Positions 42,639-50,668 of a DNA stretch of 64,000 nucleotides are shown here, in pieces. The notes beneath the pieces are model-generated. The model ran no database searches. It worked only from the letters and a program-made list of their open reading frames with translations, and was not told the DNA's origin. How positions within the stretch are numbered: the stretch's first letter is position 1; every line of letters begins with the position of its first letter. The DNA comes from Candidatus Rokuibacteriota bacterium (lineage in GTDB: Bacteria; Methylomirabilota; Methylomirabilia; Rokubacteriales; CSP1-6). Location: contig QHRU01000035.1 of the NCBI GenBank assembly GCA_003220225.1, positions 1-64,000 of the forward strand, read 5' to 3'. Made by a program: the position numbers and the translations under genes.

Positions 42639-44158
42639 TGGGGCTCGAAAACCTCCTCCTCGGCTTTTCGATCGCGGTCACGCCCTTCAACCTGTTCGTC
42701 GCCGTGGTCGGCATCACGCTCGGCACCATCATCGGCGTGCTGCCCGGGCTCGGGGGAGCCAACGGCGTCGCCATCCTGCTGCCGCTGACGTTCACGATGC
42801 CGCCGACCTCCGCGATCATCCTCCTGACGTCCCTGTACTGGGGCGCGCTCTTCGGGGGCGCCATCACGTCGATCCTCTTCAACATTCCCGGCGAGCCGTG
42901 GTCGGTGGCCACGACCTTCGACGGATATCCGCTGGCGCGTCAGGGGCAGGGCGGGCAGGCGCTGACGGCGGCGTTCACCTCCTCGTTCGTCGGCGCGCTT
43001 TTCTCCATCGTCCTCATCACGCTCTTCGCCCCCTTGCTGGCCGAGATCGCCCTGCGCTTCGGGCCGCCCGAGTTCTTCGCCATCCAGCTCCTGACGTTCT
43101 CGAGCTTCGTGGGGCTCGGCGGCGGCAACCCGCTCAAGTCGCTCGTGTCGATCCTGCTCGGGTTCATTCTGGCGGCCGTGGGCCTGGACATCGTCACCGG
43201 GCAGCTGCGGATGACCTTCGGGATCACGGATCTGATGAAGGGCTTCGACTTCATCATCGCGGTCATTGGCCTCTTCGGCATCGGCGAGATCCTCCTGTCG
43301 GTGGAGGAGGGGCTGACCTTTCGCGGCGCCGCCACGGGCATGAACCTCAAGGTCGTGCTCCAGACGTGGAAGATCCTGCCGCGCTATGCGCGCACGTTCG
43401 TGCGCGGCGCGTTCATCGGCTTCTGGATGGGCTTCAAGCCGGGCGGCGCCACGCCCGCATCGTTCATGTCGTACGCGTTCGCCAAGCGGTTCAGCAAGCA
43501 CCCGGAGCGCTTCGGCAAGGGAGAGCTCGAAGGCGTGGTGGCGCCGGAGACGGCCGCGCACGCCGCGGGCGTCGCCGCCATCTTACCGATGATCACCCTC
43601 GGCATCCCCGGCTCGCCCACGGCGGCCGTGATGCTGGGCGGCCTGATCATCTGGGGCCTGCAGCCGGGGCCGCTGCTCTTCACGGAGAAGCCGGACTTCG
43701 TCTGGGGCCTCATCGCCAGCATGTACACGGGCAACATCATCGGCGTCCTGATGGTGCTGGCCGGCGTGCCGTTCTTCGCGGCGATCCTCCGGGTCCCGTT
43801 CGCGATCCTGACGCCGCTCATCGTCGTCGTCTGCGCGGTCGGCGCCTACGCGGTGCACTCGAGCATGATCGACGTCTGGTACATGATGATCTTCGGTGTC
43901 GTGGGCTACGTCTTCAAGAAGCTCGACTACCCGCTGGCGCCGCTCGTGCTGGCGCTGGTGCTGGGTGACCTCGCCGAGAACGCGCTGCGCCAGAGCCTCA
44001 TCATGTCGCAGGGCTCGCTCACCGTGTTCTTCACCCGGCCGATCGCGTGCGTGATCACCGTCGCCGCGCTATTCTTCCTGTTCATGCCGATCCTGACGCC
44101 CTGGTGGCGTCGGCTGCGCGGCCTGCCGCCGACGCCGAGCGCGCCCGCCGAAGCCTGA
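42638..44158 (+). CDS. tctA: tripartite tricarboxylate transporter large membrane subunit (TctA)
   Basis: A 506-residue permease with about 11-12 membrane helices. Family signatures include GTIIGVLPGLGGANGVAILL, LYWGALFGGAITSILFNIPG, DGYPLARQGQGGQALTAAF, the second-half GVVAPETAAHAAGVAAILPM and TLGIPGSPTAAVMLGGLIIW. It moves the carboxylate bound by the TctC protein, driven by ion gradients. The start ATG overlaps the tctB stop (TGATG). Confidence 0.92.
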   Translation: MGLENLLLGFSIAVTPFNLFVAVVGITLGTIIGVLPGLGGANGVAILLPLTFTMPPTSAIILLTSLYWGALFGGAITSILFNIPGEPWSVATTFDGYPLARQGQGGQALTAAFTSSFVGALFSIVLITLFAPLLAEIALRFGPPEFFAIQLLTFSSFVGLGGGNPLKSLVSILLGFILAAVGLDIVTGQLRMTFGITDLMKGFDFIIAVIGLFGIGEILLSVEEGLTFRGAATGMNLKVVLQTWKILPRYARTFVRGAFIGFWMGFKPGGATPASFMSYAFAKRFSKHPERFGKGELEGVVAPETAAHAAGVAAILPMITLGIPGSPTAAVMLGGLIIWGLQPGPLLFTEKPDFVWGLIASMYTGNIIGVLMVLAGVPFFAAILRVPFAILTPLIVVVCAVGAYAVHSSMIDVWYMMIFGVVGYVFKKLDYPLAPLVLALVLGDLAENALRQSLIMSQGSLTVFFTRPIACVITVAALFFLFMPILTPWWRRLRGLPPTPSAPAEA

Positions 44159-44165
44159 GCCGGCG

Positions 44166-44861
44166 ATGGCGCTCCTGGTCGAGCCGGAGTTCTGGGCCCG
44201 CCTCTTCGGCATCGGCGTGCTGAACCTCCTGCTCTCAGGCGACAACGCGCTCGTGATCGCGCTCGCGGTGCGGGCGCTGCCGCCGAAGCAGCGGGTGCTG
44301 GGGCAGATCTGGGGCGCGCTGGGCGCGGTCGCCCTGCGCGTGGTCTTCGTGGCGATCGTCACGCTGCTGCTGCGGGTGCCGTTGCTCCAGCTGGCCGGCG
44401 GCCTGCTCCTGCTGTGGATCGCGGTGAGGCTCGTGCGCCCGGAAGACGCGGAGGACGGCGGCGGGCGCCACGGCTCGTCGGTGTGGGAGGCGGTCTGGAT
44501 CATCGTCGTGGCCGACATCACGATGAGCCTCGACAACGTGCTCGCCATCGCCGCCGCCGCCAAGGGCGAGATGATCCTGGTGGTCATCGGCATCGCGCTC
44601 TCGCTGCCCATCGTCGTCTGGGGCGCGGGGTTGCTCGCGAAGCTCATGAACCGCTGGGCGTGGATCGTCTGGCTCGGCGGTGGGTTCCTCGCCTACGTCG
44701 CGGTGGAGATGGTCTTCGAGGACAAGGCGGTCCACGGCTGGCGCGGCGGCGCGGGCGAGGGGCTGAAGCTGCCGGTGGCGGTGGCGATGGGCGCGGTGGT
44801 GGCAACGCTGGGCTGGTGGCTGTCGCGGCGTCCGCACGCCGCGGTACCGGAGGACGTCTGA
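44166..44861 (+). CDS. TerC/YjbE-family membrane protein
   Basis: A 231-residue integral membrane protein with the two TerC repeats: NLLLSGDNALVIALAVRALP and ADITMSLDNVLAIAAAAKGE. Both contain the acidic SxDN motif in a membrane helix that is thought to bind a metal ion, often manganese. Seven or so helices are visible. It sits 7 bases after tctA and before the regulator and may have been recruited into the operon without a functional link. Confidence 0.85.
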   Translation: MALLVEPEFWARLFGIGVLNLLLSGDNALVIALAVRALPPKQRVLGQIWGALGAVALRVVFVAIVTLLLRVPLLQLAGGLLLLWIAVRLVRPEDAEDGGGRHGSSVWEAVWIIVVADITMSLDNVLAIAAAAKGEMILVVIGIALSLPIVVWGAGLLAKLMNRWAWIVWLGGGFLAYVAVEMVFEDKAVHGWRGGAGEGLKLPVAVAMGAVVATLGWWLSRRPHAAVPEDV

Positions 44862-44862
44862 C

Positions 44863-45645
44863 ATGGCGGATGAGGCGCGGCGCCGGGGCCCGACCGGGGA
44901 CGAGGCGATGAGCATCGCCCCCATCAAGTCCACGCGGATCTACCAGGAGATCGTTCGACAGGTCAAAGCCATGATCGCCGAGGGCCGGCTCAAGAGCGGC
45001 GACCAGCTGCCGCCGGAGCGCGACCTCGCCGAGAAATTCGTCGTCAGCCGGACGTCGGTCCGCGAGGCCCTGCGCGCGCTCGAGAGCCTCGGGCTCGTGG
45101 AGATCCGGCCGGGCGAAGGCACGTTCGTGCGCGAGGTCTCGGTGGAGTCGCTGATCGAGCCGCTCGCGCTGGTGATGGCCTCGCAGCGCGAGGCGATCGG
45201 CGAGCTGTTCGAGGCGCGGCGCATGATCGAGCCCGCGCTGGCCGCGCTGGCCGCCCGCCGGGCGACGCCCGAGGAACTGCACGAGATGGAGCGGATCCTC
45301 GAGGAGCAGGCCAAGGAGGTTGCGGCCGGCCGCACCGGGCTCGAACAGGACGCCGAGTTCCACTCCGCCATCGGCGCCGCCGCCCACAACCGCGCCATCA
45401 CGCGCATCGCGCACGCCGTCATGGACCTGCTGCGGCAGAGCCGGGAGGAGTCGCTCAATACTCCCGGGCGCCCCACGCGCTCCCACGAAGACCATCGGCG
45501 TCTGCTCGCGGCCATCCGCGCGCGCAACGAGGCGGCGGCGCGGCAGGCGATGGTCGACCACCTCCAGGCCGTCGAGGGGCTCGTGCTGGGCGACGACGAG
45601 ACGCCCCGTTCGACGTCCGCGCCAGGGCGAGGAAAGACGCCTTGA
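44863..45645 (+). CDS. FadR/GntR-family transcriptional regulator (FCD domain)
   Basis: A 260-residue regulator with an N-terminal winged helix (KSTRIYQEIVRQVKAMIAEG; LPPERDLAEKFVVSRTSVRE). An all-helical FCD domain follows (EARRMIEPALAALAARRATP; EFHSAIGAAAHNRAITRIAH; HRRLLAAIRARNEAAARQAM), with Asp/His residues that usually bind a metal and a carboxylate effector. FadR-type proteins bind TGGT-N3-ACCA palindromes, and such a site stands at the head of this locus and, in a one-base variant, in the fdh promoter. It probably controls both. A downstream ATG (44908) is an alternative start. Confidence 0.88.
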   Translation: MADEARRRGPTGDEAMSIAPIKSTRIYQEIVRQVKAMIAEGRLKSGDQLPPERDLAEKFVVSRTSVREALRALESLGLVEIRPGEGTFVREVSVESLIEPLALVMASQREAIGELFEARRMIEPALAALAARRATPEELHEMERILEEQAKEVAAGRTGLEQDAEFHSAIGAAAHNRAITRIAHAVMDLLRQSREESLNTPGRPTRSHEDHRRLLAAIRARNEAAARQAMVDHLQAVEGLVLGDDETPRSTSAPGRGKTP

Positions 45646-45671
45646 CGCGGTCGGAGCGCGCTGGCTATACT
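45642..45671 (+). promoter_or_regulatory. sigma70-type promoter TTGACG-18-TATACT of the leader transcript
   Basis: TTGACG (45642-45647) overlaps the regulator stop codon; TATACT (45666-45671) follows after 18 bases. Transcription would begin at or just before the leader ORF ATG at 45681. Confidence 0.65.
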
Positions 45672-45680
45672 GCGCGCGCT

Positions 45681-45758
45681 ATGACGCTGACGCCGCGGAT
45701 GCTGTCGCTGGGACTGATTCTGGTCCTGCCGGGCCTGCCCGGAGCGTCCGCGACCTGA
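45681..45758 (+). CDS. 25-residue leucine-rich leader peptide or signal-peptide remnant
   Basis: The ATG directly follows a good promoter. The peptide (MTLTPRMLSLGLILVLPGLP then GASAT) has seven Leu, all CTG, plus one Ile and one Val, and ends 13 bases before the first hairpin. It could be an attenuator leader for the branched-chain genes further down, or the leftover signal peptide of a lost secreted protein (the end resembles a G-A-S-A cleavage site). Confidence 0.35.
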   Translation: MTLTPRMLSLGLILVLPGLPGASAT

Positions 45759-45771
45759 TAGAGCGCGGGAC

Positions 45772-45797
45772 GCCACGGGCAGGAGCAAGCCCGTGGC
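45772..45797 (+). promoter_or_regulatory. first hairpin of the leader (possible anti-antiterminator)
   Basis: GCCACGGGC (45772-45780) and GCCCGTGGC (45789-45797) pair perfectly over 9 bp around AGGAGCAA. Both arms are repeated in the terminator hairpin, so alternative pairing is possible. Confidence 0.5.
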
Positions 45798-45811
45798 TGA
45801 AAGAACATCAG

Positions 45812-45847
45812 GGGCCACGGGTTGCCGACCCGTGGCCCTTTTTCTTT
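45812..45847 (+). terminator. intrinsic terminator with 10-bp stem and T5CT3 tail
   Basis: GGGCCACGGG (45812-45821), loop TTGCCGA, CCCGTGGCCC (45829-45838), then TTTTTCTTT. It is the clearest factor-independent terminator in the window. Confidence 0.85.
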
Positions 45848-45884
45848 GTCGTCGCGAGGGTGGGACCGAGGAGGGTGTGAAACG

Positions 45885-45914
45885 TTGACTTCGGTGTCCG
45901 GTATCCAATAGAAT
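45885..45914 (+). promoter_or_regulatory. ppdK promoter TTGACT-18-TAGAAT
   Basis: TTGACT (45885-45890) and TAGAAT (45909-45914) with an 18-base spacer. The expected transcription start is about 45921, which excludes the upstream ATG at 45914 and supports the ppdK ATG at 45959. Confidence 0.65.
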
Positions 45915-45958
45915 TGAAAGACTTTTTCCCTCGTCGATCGACGGAGACAGGCCGCCCT

Positions 45959-48682
45959 ATGGCGACGATCACATACGTCTACTCGTTTGGCTCAGGCAAG
46001 GCGGAAGGCTCGTCCGTCATGCGCAACCTTCTCGGCGGCAAGGGCTGCGAGCTCGCCGAGATGACCAACCTCGGCATTCCCGTGCCGCCGGGCTTCACGA
46101 TCACCACCCAGGCGTGGGCGGCGTACAACCGGACGGGGCGCACGTTCCCCGACGGCATGTGGACGCAGGTGAGCGACGCGCTCGAGAAGCTCGAGCACGA
46201 CGCAGGGCTGGGGTTCGGCGATCCCAAGCGTCCGCTCCTCGTCTCCGTCCGCTCCGGCGCGCGCGTCTCCATGCCGGGGATGATGGAGACCGTTCTCAAC
46301 CTCGGCCTCAACGACGAGACGGTCGAGGGCCTGGCGGCGTGGACGCGCAACGAGCGCTTCGCGTGGGACTGCTACCGCCGGTTCGTCACGATGTTCGGCG
46401 ACGTGGTGCTCGGCATCCGCCGCGACGTGTTCGACGAGCACTTGGTCGCGACCAAGGCGCGGCTCGGCGTGAAGACCGATCCTGAGGTGCCGGCGGGCGA
46501 GCTGCGCAAGCTCGTGCAGACGTTCAAGGACGTCGTCGTCTCGCGGACCAACGCGCCGTTCCCCCAGGATCCGCGCGAGCAGCTAGAGCTCGCGGTGCGC
46601 GCGGTGTTCGACTCCTGGTACGGCAAGAAGGCCGTCGAGTACCGGCGGATCAACAACATCCCAGCCGACTGGGGTACCGCCGTGACCGTGATGTCGATGG
46701 TGTTCGGCAACCTCGGCGACACCTCGGGCACCGGCGTCGGCTTCACACGCGACCCGCGCACGGGCGAGCGGCGCTTCTACGCCGAGTTCCTCGCCAACGC
46801 CCAGGGCGAGGACGTGGTGGCCGGCATCCGCACGCCCGAGCACATCGACGACCTCAAGCGCCGGATGCCGGAGATCTACGACGAGCTGCTCGCCATCGCG
46901 GGCCGCCTGGAGCGCCACTACAAGGACATGCAGGACATCGAGTTCACCATTCAGGAGGGCAAGCTCTACCTCCTGCAGACGCGCGCCGGCAAGCGGTCGG
47001 CGGCGGCGGCGGTGAAGGTGGCGGTGGACCTCGTGCACGAGGCCGTCATCGACCAGCACACCGCGCTCCTGCGCGTGAACCCGCGCGACCTCGCCAAGCT
47101 CTTCGTGCCCCTGCTCGACCCGCGCGACAGGCAGCGCGCGCTCGACGGGGGCCGGCTTCTCGCGCGCGGCCTGCCCGCGGCGCCGGGCGGCGCCGTCGGC
47201 CAGGTGGTGTTCGACGCCGATCGCGCCGTGGAGCTGGCGAAGAACGGCCAGCAGGTGATCCTGGTGCGGCCCGAGACCTCACCGGAGGACGTGGCCGGCA
47301 TGTACGCGGCTGAGGGCATCGTGACCGCGCGGGGCGGGCGGACCTCGCACGCGGCGGTGGTCGCCGTCGGCATGGGCAAGCCGTGCATCGTGGGCGCGAG
47401 CGACATCGTCGTCCACGAGGAGCGGCGCGTGTTCGAGGCGGGCGGGCGCATGGTGCGCGAGGGCGACGTGATCGCCATCGACGGTGAGACCGGCGAGGTG
47501 ATCCTCGACGCGATCGAGCGCACCACGCCCGAGGTCAGCGGGTTCGCCCAGGAGTTCCTCGGCTGGGCCGATCGGTACCGCAAGCTCGGCGTGCGCGCCA
47601 ATGCCGACACGCCGGAGGACGCGGTGCGCGCCCGCTCGTTCGGCGCCGAGGGCATCGGGCTCGTGCGCACGGAGCACATGTTCTTCGCGACCGATCGCAT
47701 CCCGATCGTGCGCGACATGATCATGGCCGCGGACGACCCCGATCGCCGCGCCGAGCTCCGGGCGGCGCTCGACAAGCTGAAGCCCATGCAGCGCGACGAC
47801 TTCAGCGGAATCTTCCGCGCCATGGACGGCCTGCCCGTCACCATCCGGCTCCTCGATCCGCCGCTCCACGAGTTCCTCGCGAACCCGAAGGAGTACCGTG
47901 AGATGCTCGAGGAGAGCGCGCGGCTGGACGCGCTTGCGATCAATCCGGCCCGCAAGGCGGCCCTCGACGAGAAGCTGGCCAAGATCGACTCGCTGCGTGA
48001 GGCGAATCCCATGCTCGGCCACCGTGGCTGCCGGCTCGGGATCACGAACCCGGAAATCTACGGCATGCAGGTCGAGGCGATCATGGAGGCGGCCTGCATC
48101 GCCGCGGAGCAGGGCGTGAAGGTCGAGCCCGAGATCATGATTCCGCTGACGGGTACCGTCGGCGAGATGCACGTGACGCACGACCAGACGAAGAAGGTCG
48201 CCGACGGCGTCGTCGCGCGGATGGGCGTCCCCGTCAAGTACACGATCGGCACGATGATCGAGGTGCCGCGCGCCGCGCTCATCGCCGACAAGATCGCCCA
48301 CGACGCCGAGTTCTTCTCGTTCGGCACCAACGACCTCACGCAGCTGACCTTCGGCTACAGCCGGGACGACGTCGCCAAGTTTCTGCCCGCCTATCTCCAG
48401 AAGGGGATCGTTCAACACGACCCGTTCTCGGTCCTCGACCAGGAGGGCGTGGGCGAGCTGATCCGAATCGGCATCGAACGCGGGCGGCGCACGCGCCCGG
48501 ATCTCAAGATCGGTATCTGCGGCGAGCACGGCGGAGAGCCGTCGTCGGTGGAGTTCTGTCACAAGGTAGGGATGACGTACGTGTCCTGTTCGCCGTTCAT
48601 GATTCCGATCGCGCGGCTGAGCGCGGCGCAGGCGCGTCTCCGGGCGCGCGAGGCCTCCGCCGAGGGCGCGCCGAATGCGTAA
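45959..48682 (+). CDS. ppdK: pyruvate, phosphate dikinase
   Basis: A 907-residue enzyme interconverting pyruvate, ATP and phosphate with PEP, AMP and pyrophosphate. The N-terminal ATP-grasp domain starts YVYSFGSGKAEGSSVMRNLL and has VSVRSGARVSMPGMMETVLN. The central phosphohistidine is in TARGGRTSHAAVVAVGMGKP (the second-last His motif G-R-T-S-H). The C-terminal PEP/pyruvate barrel shows GIGLVRTEHMFF, GHRGCRLGI, FFSFGTNDLTQLTFGYSRDD and the catalytic Cys region GICGEHGGEPSSVEF. I chose the ATG at 45959 because the promoter lies across the longer start. Confidence 0.96.
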   Translation: MATITYVYSFGSGKAEGSSVMRNLLGGKGCELAEMTNLGIPVPPGFTITTQAWAAYNRTGRTFPDGMWTQVSDALEKLEHDAGLGFGDPKRPLLVSVRSGARVSMPGMMETVLNLGLNDETVEGLAAWTRNERFAWDCYRRFVTMFGDVVLGIRRDVFDEHLVATKARLGVKTDPEVPAGELRKLVQTFKDVVVSRTNAPFPQDPREQLELAVRAVFDSWYGKKAVEYRRINNIPADWGTAVTVMSMVFGNLGDTSGTGVGFTRDPRTGERRFYAEFLANAQGEDVVAGIRTPEHIDDLKRRMPEIYDELLAIAGRLERHYKDMQDIEFTIQEGKLYLLQTRAGKRSAAAAVKVAVDLVHEAVIDQHTALLRVNPRDLAKLFVPLLDPRDRQRALDGGRLLARGLPAAPGGAVGQVVFDADRAVELAKNGQQVILVRPETSPEDVAGMYAAEGIVTARGGRTSHAAVVAVGMGKPCIVGASDIVVHEERRVFEAGGRMVREGDVIAIDGETGEVILDAIERTTPEVSGFAQEFLGWADRYRKLGVRANADTPEDAVRARSFGAEGIGLVRTEHMFFATDRIPIVRDMIMAADDPDRRAELRAALDKLKPMQRDDFSGIFRAMDGLPVTIRLLDPPLHEFLANPKEYREMLEESARLDALAINPARKAALDEKLAKIDSLREANPMLGHRGCRLGITNPEIYGMQVEAIMEAACIAAEQGVKVEPEIMIPLTGTVGEMHVTHDQTKKVADGVVARMGVPVKYTIGTMIEVPRAALIADKIAHDAEFFSFGTNDLTQLTFGYSRDDVAKFLPAYLQKGIVQHDPFSVLDQEGVGELIRIGIERGRRTRPDLKIGICGEHGGEPSSVEFCHKVGMTYVSCSPFMIPIARLSAAQARLRAREASAEGAPNA

Positions 48683-48699
48683 GGACGGGTGCCGTGATC

Positions 48700-48806
48700 G
48701 CGGGGCGCCCCGGCTCCGCCGGGGCGCCCCGAGCGTGGCCGGGGGAGTCCGAGGGGGGCGTAGCCTCCTTCGCTTGAAGAATGTGGGGGCCATGTCGGGG
48801 CCCCCA
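48700..48806 (+). repeat. dispersed intergenic repeat, copy D, directly before ilvB
   Basis: The GGGGCGCCCCGGCTCCGCCGG hairpin module is followed by CGAGCGTGGCCGGGGG, then about 45 unrelated bases, then the G-hairpin GGGGGCC (48785-48791)/GGCCCCC (48799-48805). The hairpin ends 12 nt before the preferred ilvB start. Confidence 0.8.
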
Positions 48807-48817
48807 TGGAGGAGAAG

Positions 48818-50566
48818 GTGAAACTGCCAGGGGCGAAGATCGTGCTGGAGTGCATCAAGCGGGAGGGCGTGGACATCATCTTCGGCCTCCCCGGCGGCGC
48901 CGTGCTGCCGATTTACGACGCGCTGTACGACTTCGAAGGCCTGCGTCACATCCTGGTCCGCCAGGAAGCGGCGGCCGGGCACGCCGCCGAGGGGTACGCG
49001 CGTGCGACGGGGAAGGTCGGCGTCTGTCTGGTGACCTCCGGACCCGCGTGCACCAACCTCGTCACCGCACTTCAAGACGCGATGATGGATTCGATTCCGA
49101 TTGTGGCATTCACTGGTCAAGTGCCCACGCATCTGATTGGAAACGACGCGTTCCAGGAGGCCGATAACGTCGGCATCACGCGCTCGGCCACCAAGCACAA
49201 CTTCCTCGTGAAGGACGGCAAGGATCTCGGCCCCATCATCCGCGAGGCGTTCCACATCGCGGCCACGGGCCGGCCGGGTCCCGTGCACGTGGACCTGCCC
49301 AAGGACATCCTCGTGAAGGAGGCGGAGCTCATCTGGCCGGAGAAGGTCACCATGCGCTCCTACAATCCGAACTACGAGGGCCACGCCGGCCAGATCAAGC
49401 GCGCCGCGAAAGCCATGCTGCGCGCGAAGAAGCCGGTCCTCTACGTCGGCGGCGGCGTCATCTCGTCGAACGCGCACGCGGAGCTGCGCGAGCTGGCCGA
49501 GCTGACCCAGATCCCGGTGACCACGACCCTCATGGGGCTGGGCGCGTTTCCGTCGGAGCATCCGCTGTCCATCGAGATGCTCGGCATGCACGGGACCTAC
49601 TACGCGAACATGGCCGTCCACCATTCCGACGTGCTCGTCGCGGTGGGCGCCCGCTTCGACGATCGGGTGACCGGGCGGGTGGACGCCTTCGCGCCGCACG
49701 CGGAGATCATCCACATCGACATCGATCCGTCGTCGATCTCCAAGAACATCAAGGTCGACGTGCCGATCGTCGGCGACTGCCGCCGCGTGCTACGGGCGCT
49801 CGTCGAGGCGGTCCGCGAGGAGGCGAAGGCCGGCGGCGACGGCCAGGAGGGCCAGAAGCCCTGGCACGCGCAGATCGCCGAGTGGAAGGTGAAGGAGCCG
49901 CTCCGCTACGAGTGGAGCGACGACGTCATCAAGCCGCAATACGTGATCCAGGAGATCTCCAACGCCACGCGCGGGGAGGCGATGATCGTCACCGGCGTCG
50001 GCCAGCACCAGATGTGGGCGGCCCAGTACTACAAGTTCACGCACCCGCGCGCGTGGTTCACCTCGGGCGGGCTCGGCACCATGGGCTACGGCCTGCCCAC
50101 GGCCATGGGCGTGCAGGCCGCGCACCCCGGCCGGCACGTGGTCAACATCGACGGCGACGGCTCCTTCGCGATGAACAGCCAGGAGCTGGCCACGTGCTTC
50201 GTCGAGAAGCTCCCGGTGAAGACGGTCATCATCAACAACAGCGGCCACGGCATGGTCCGGCAGTGGCAGCGCATCATCTACAAGGAGCGTTACTGCGCGA
50301 TCGACCTGCCCGGCATCCCCGACTGGGTGAAGCTGGCCGAGGCCTACGGTTGCGTCGGGCTGCGGGTGACGAAGCCGAGCGAGGTGGTGCCGGCCATCGA
50401 GAAGATGCTGAGCACGCCGGCGCCGGTCGTCCTGGACGTGTGCGTGGACAAGGACGAGTGCGTCTTCCCGATGGTCCCGGCGGGGGGCGCCAACACGGAC
50501 ATGATCCTGGCCCCCCCGACCCGCGAGGTTCGCGACCGGGCCGAGAAGTCGCAGACGGGGTTCTGA
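48818..50566 (+). CDS. ilvB: acetolactate synthase large subunit
   Basis: A catalytic subunit of acetohydroxyacid synthase (582 residues from GTG 48818), using ThDP and FAD, the first common step of Val/Leu/Ile synthesis. Motifs: GLPGGAVLPIYDALY, catalytic Glu in HILVRQEAAAGHAAEGYARA, FAD-region VAVGARFDDRVTGRVDAFAP and the ThDP site VVNIDGDGSFAMNSQELATC...INN. GGAGGAG lies directly before GTG 48818. The ATG at 48806 would fall at the edge of repeat D and destroy its role as leader, so I prefer the GTG. Confidence 0.95.
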   Translation: MKLPGAKIVLECIKREGVDIIFGLPGGAVLPIYDALYDFEGLRHILVRQEAAAGHAAEGYARATGKVGVCLVTSGPACTNLVTALQDAMMDSIPIVAFTGQVPTHLIGNDAFQEADNVGITRSATKHNFLVKDGKDLGPIIREAFHIAATGRPGPVHVDLPKDILVKEAELIWPEKVTMRSYNPNYEGHAGQIKRAAKAMLRAKKPVLYVGGGVISSNAHAELRELAELTQIPVTTTLMGLGAFPSEHPLSIEMLGMHGTYYANMAVHHSDVLVAVGARFDDRVTGRVDAFAPHAEIIHIDIDPSSISKNIKVDVPIVGDCRRVLRALVEAVREEAKAGGDGQEGQKPWHAQIAEWKVKEPLRYEWSDDVIKPQYVIQEISNATRGEAMIVTGVGQHQMWAAQYYKFTHPRAWFTSGGLGTMGYGLPTAMGVQAAHPGRHVVNIDGDGSFAMNSQELATCFVEKLPVKTVIINNSGHGMVRQWQRIIYKERYCAIDLPGIPDWVKLAEAYGCVGLRVTKPSEVVPAIEKMLSTPAPVVLDVCVDKDECVFPMVPAGGANTDMILAPPTREVRDRAEKSQTGF

Positions 50567-50589
50567 CATGAGACATGGTGTGGCGATAC

Positions 50590-50660
50590 CGAGGCGCGCC
50601 ACGGCTGCGCCGGGGCGCGTCCGAGCGATGGGGGTCTGGGGGCCATGTCGGGGCCCCCAG
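50590..50660 (+). repeat. dispersed intergenic repeat, copy E, directly before ilvN
   Basis: The GAGGCGCGCCACGGCTGCGC module is followed by CGAGCGATGGGGGTCT and the hairpin GGGGGCC (50638-50644)/GGCCCCC (50652-50658). It ends just before the ilvN ribosome binding site AGGAAG. Confidence 0.8.
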
Positions 50661-50668
50661 GAAGAAAG

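Larger units (their letters stand above)
45672..45958. other. non-genic leader region before ppdK
   Basis: Between the regulator and ppdK (313 bases) lie, in order: a promoter, a 25-codon ORF, two hairpins with interchangeable arms, an intrinsic terminator, a second promoter and the ppdK ribosome binding site. No other gene is visible. Confidence 0.6.

Noticed and set aside
45914-45958. ATG at 45914 as the ppdK start
   Set aside because: It overlaps the -10 box TAGAAT of the promoter; the ATG at 45959 gives the family-standard N-terminus.
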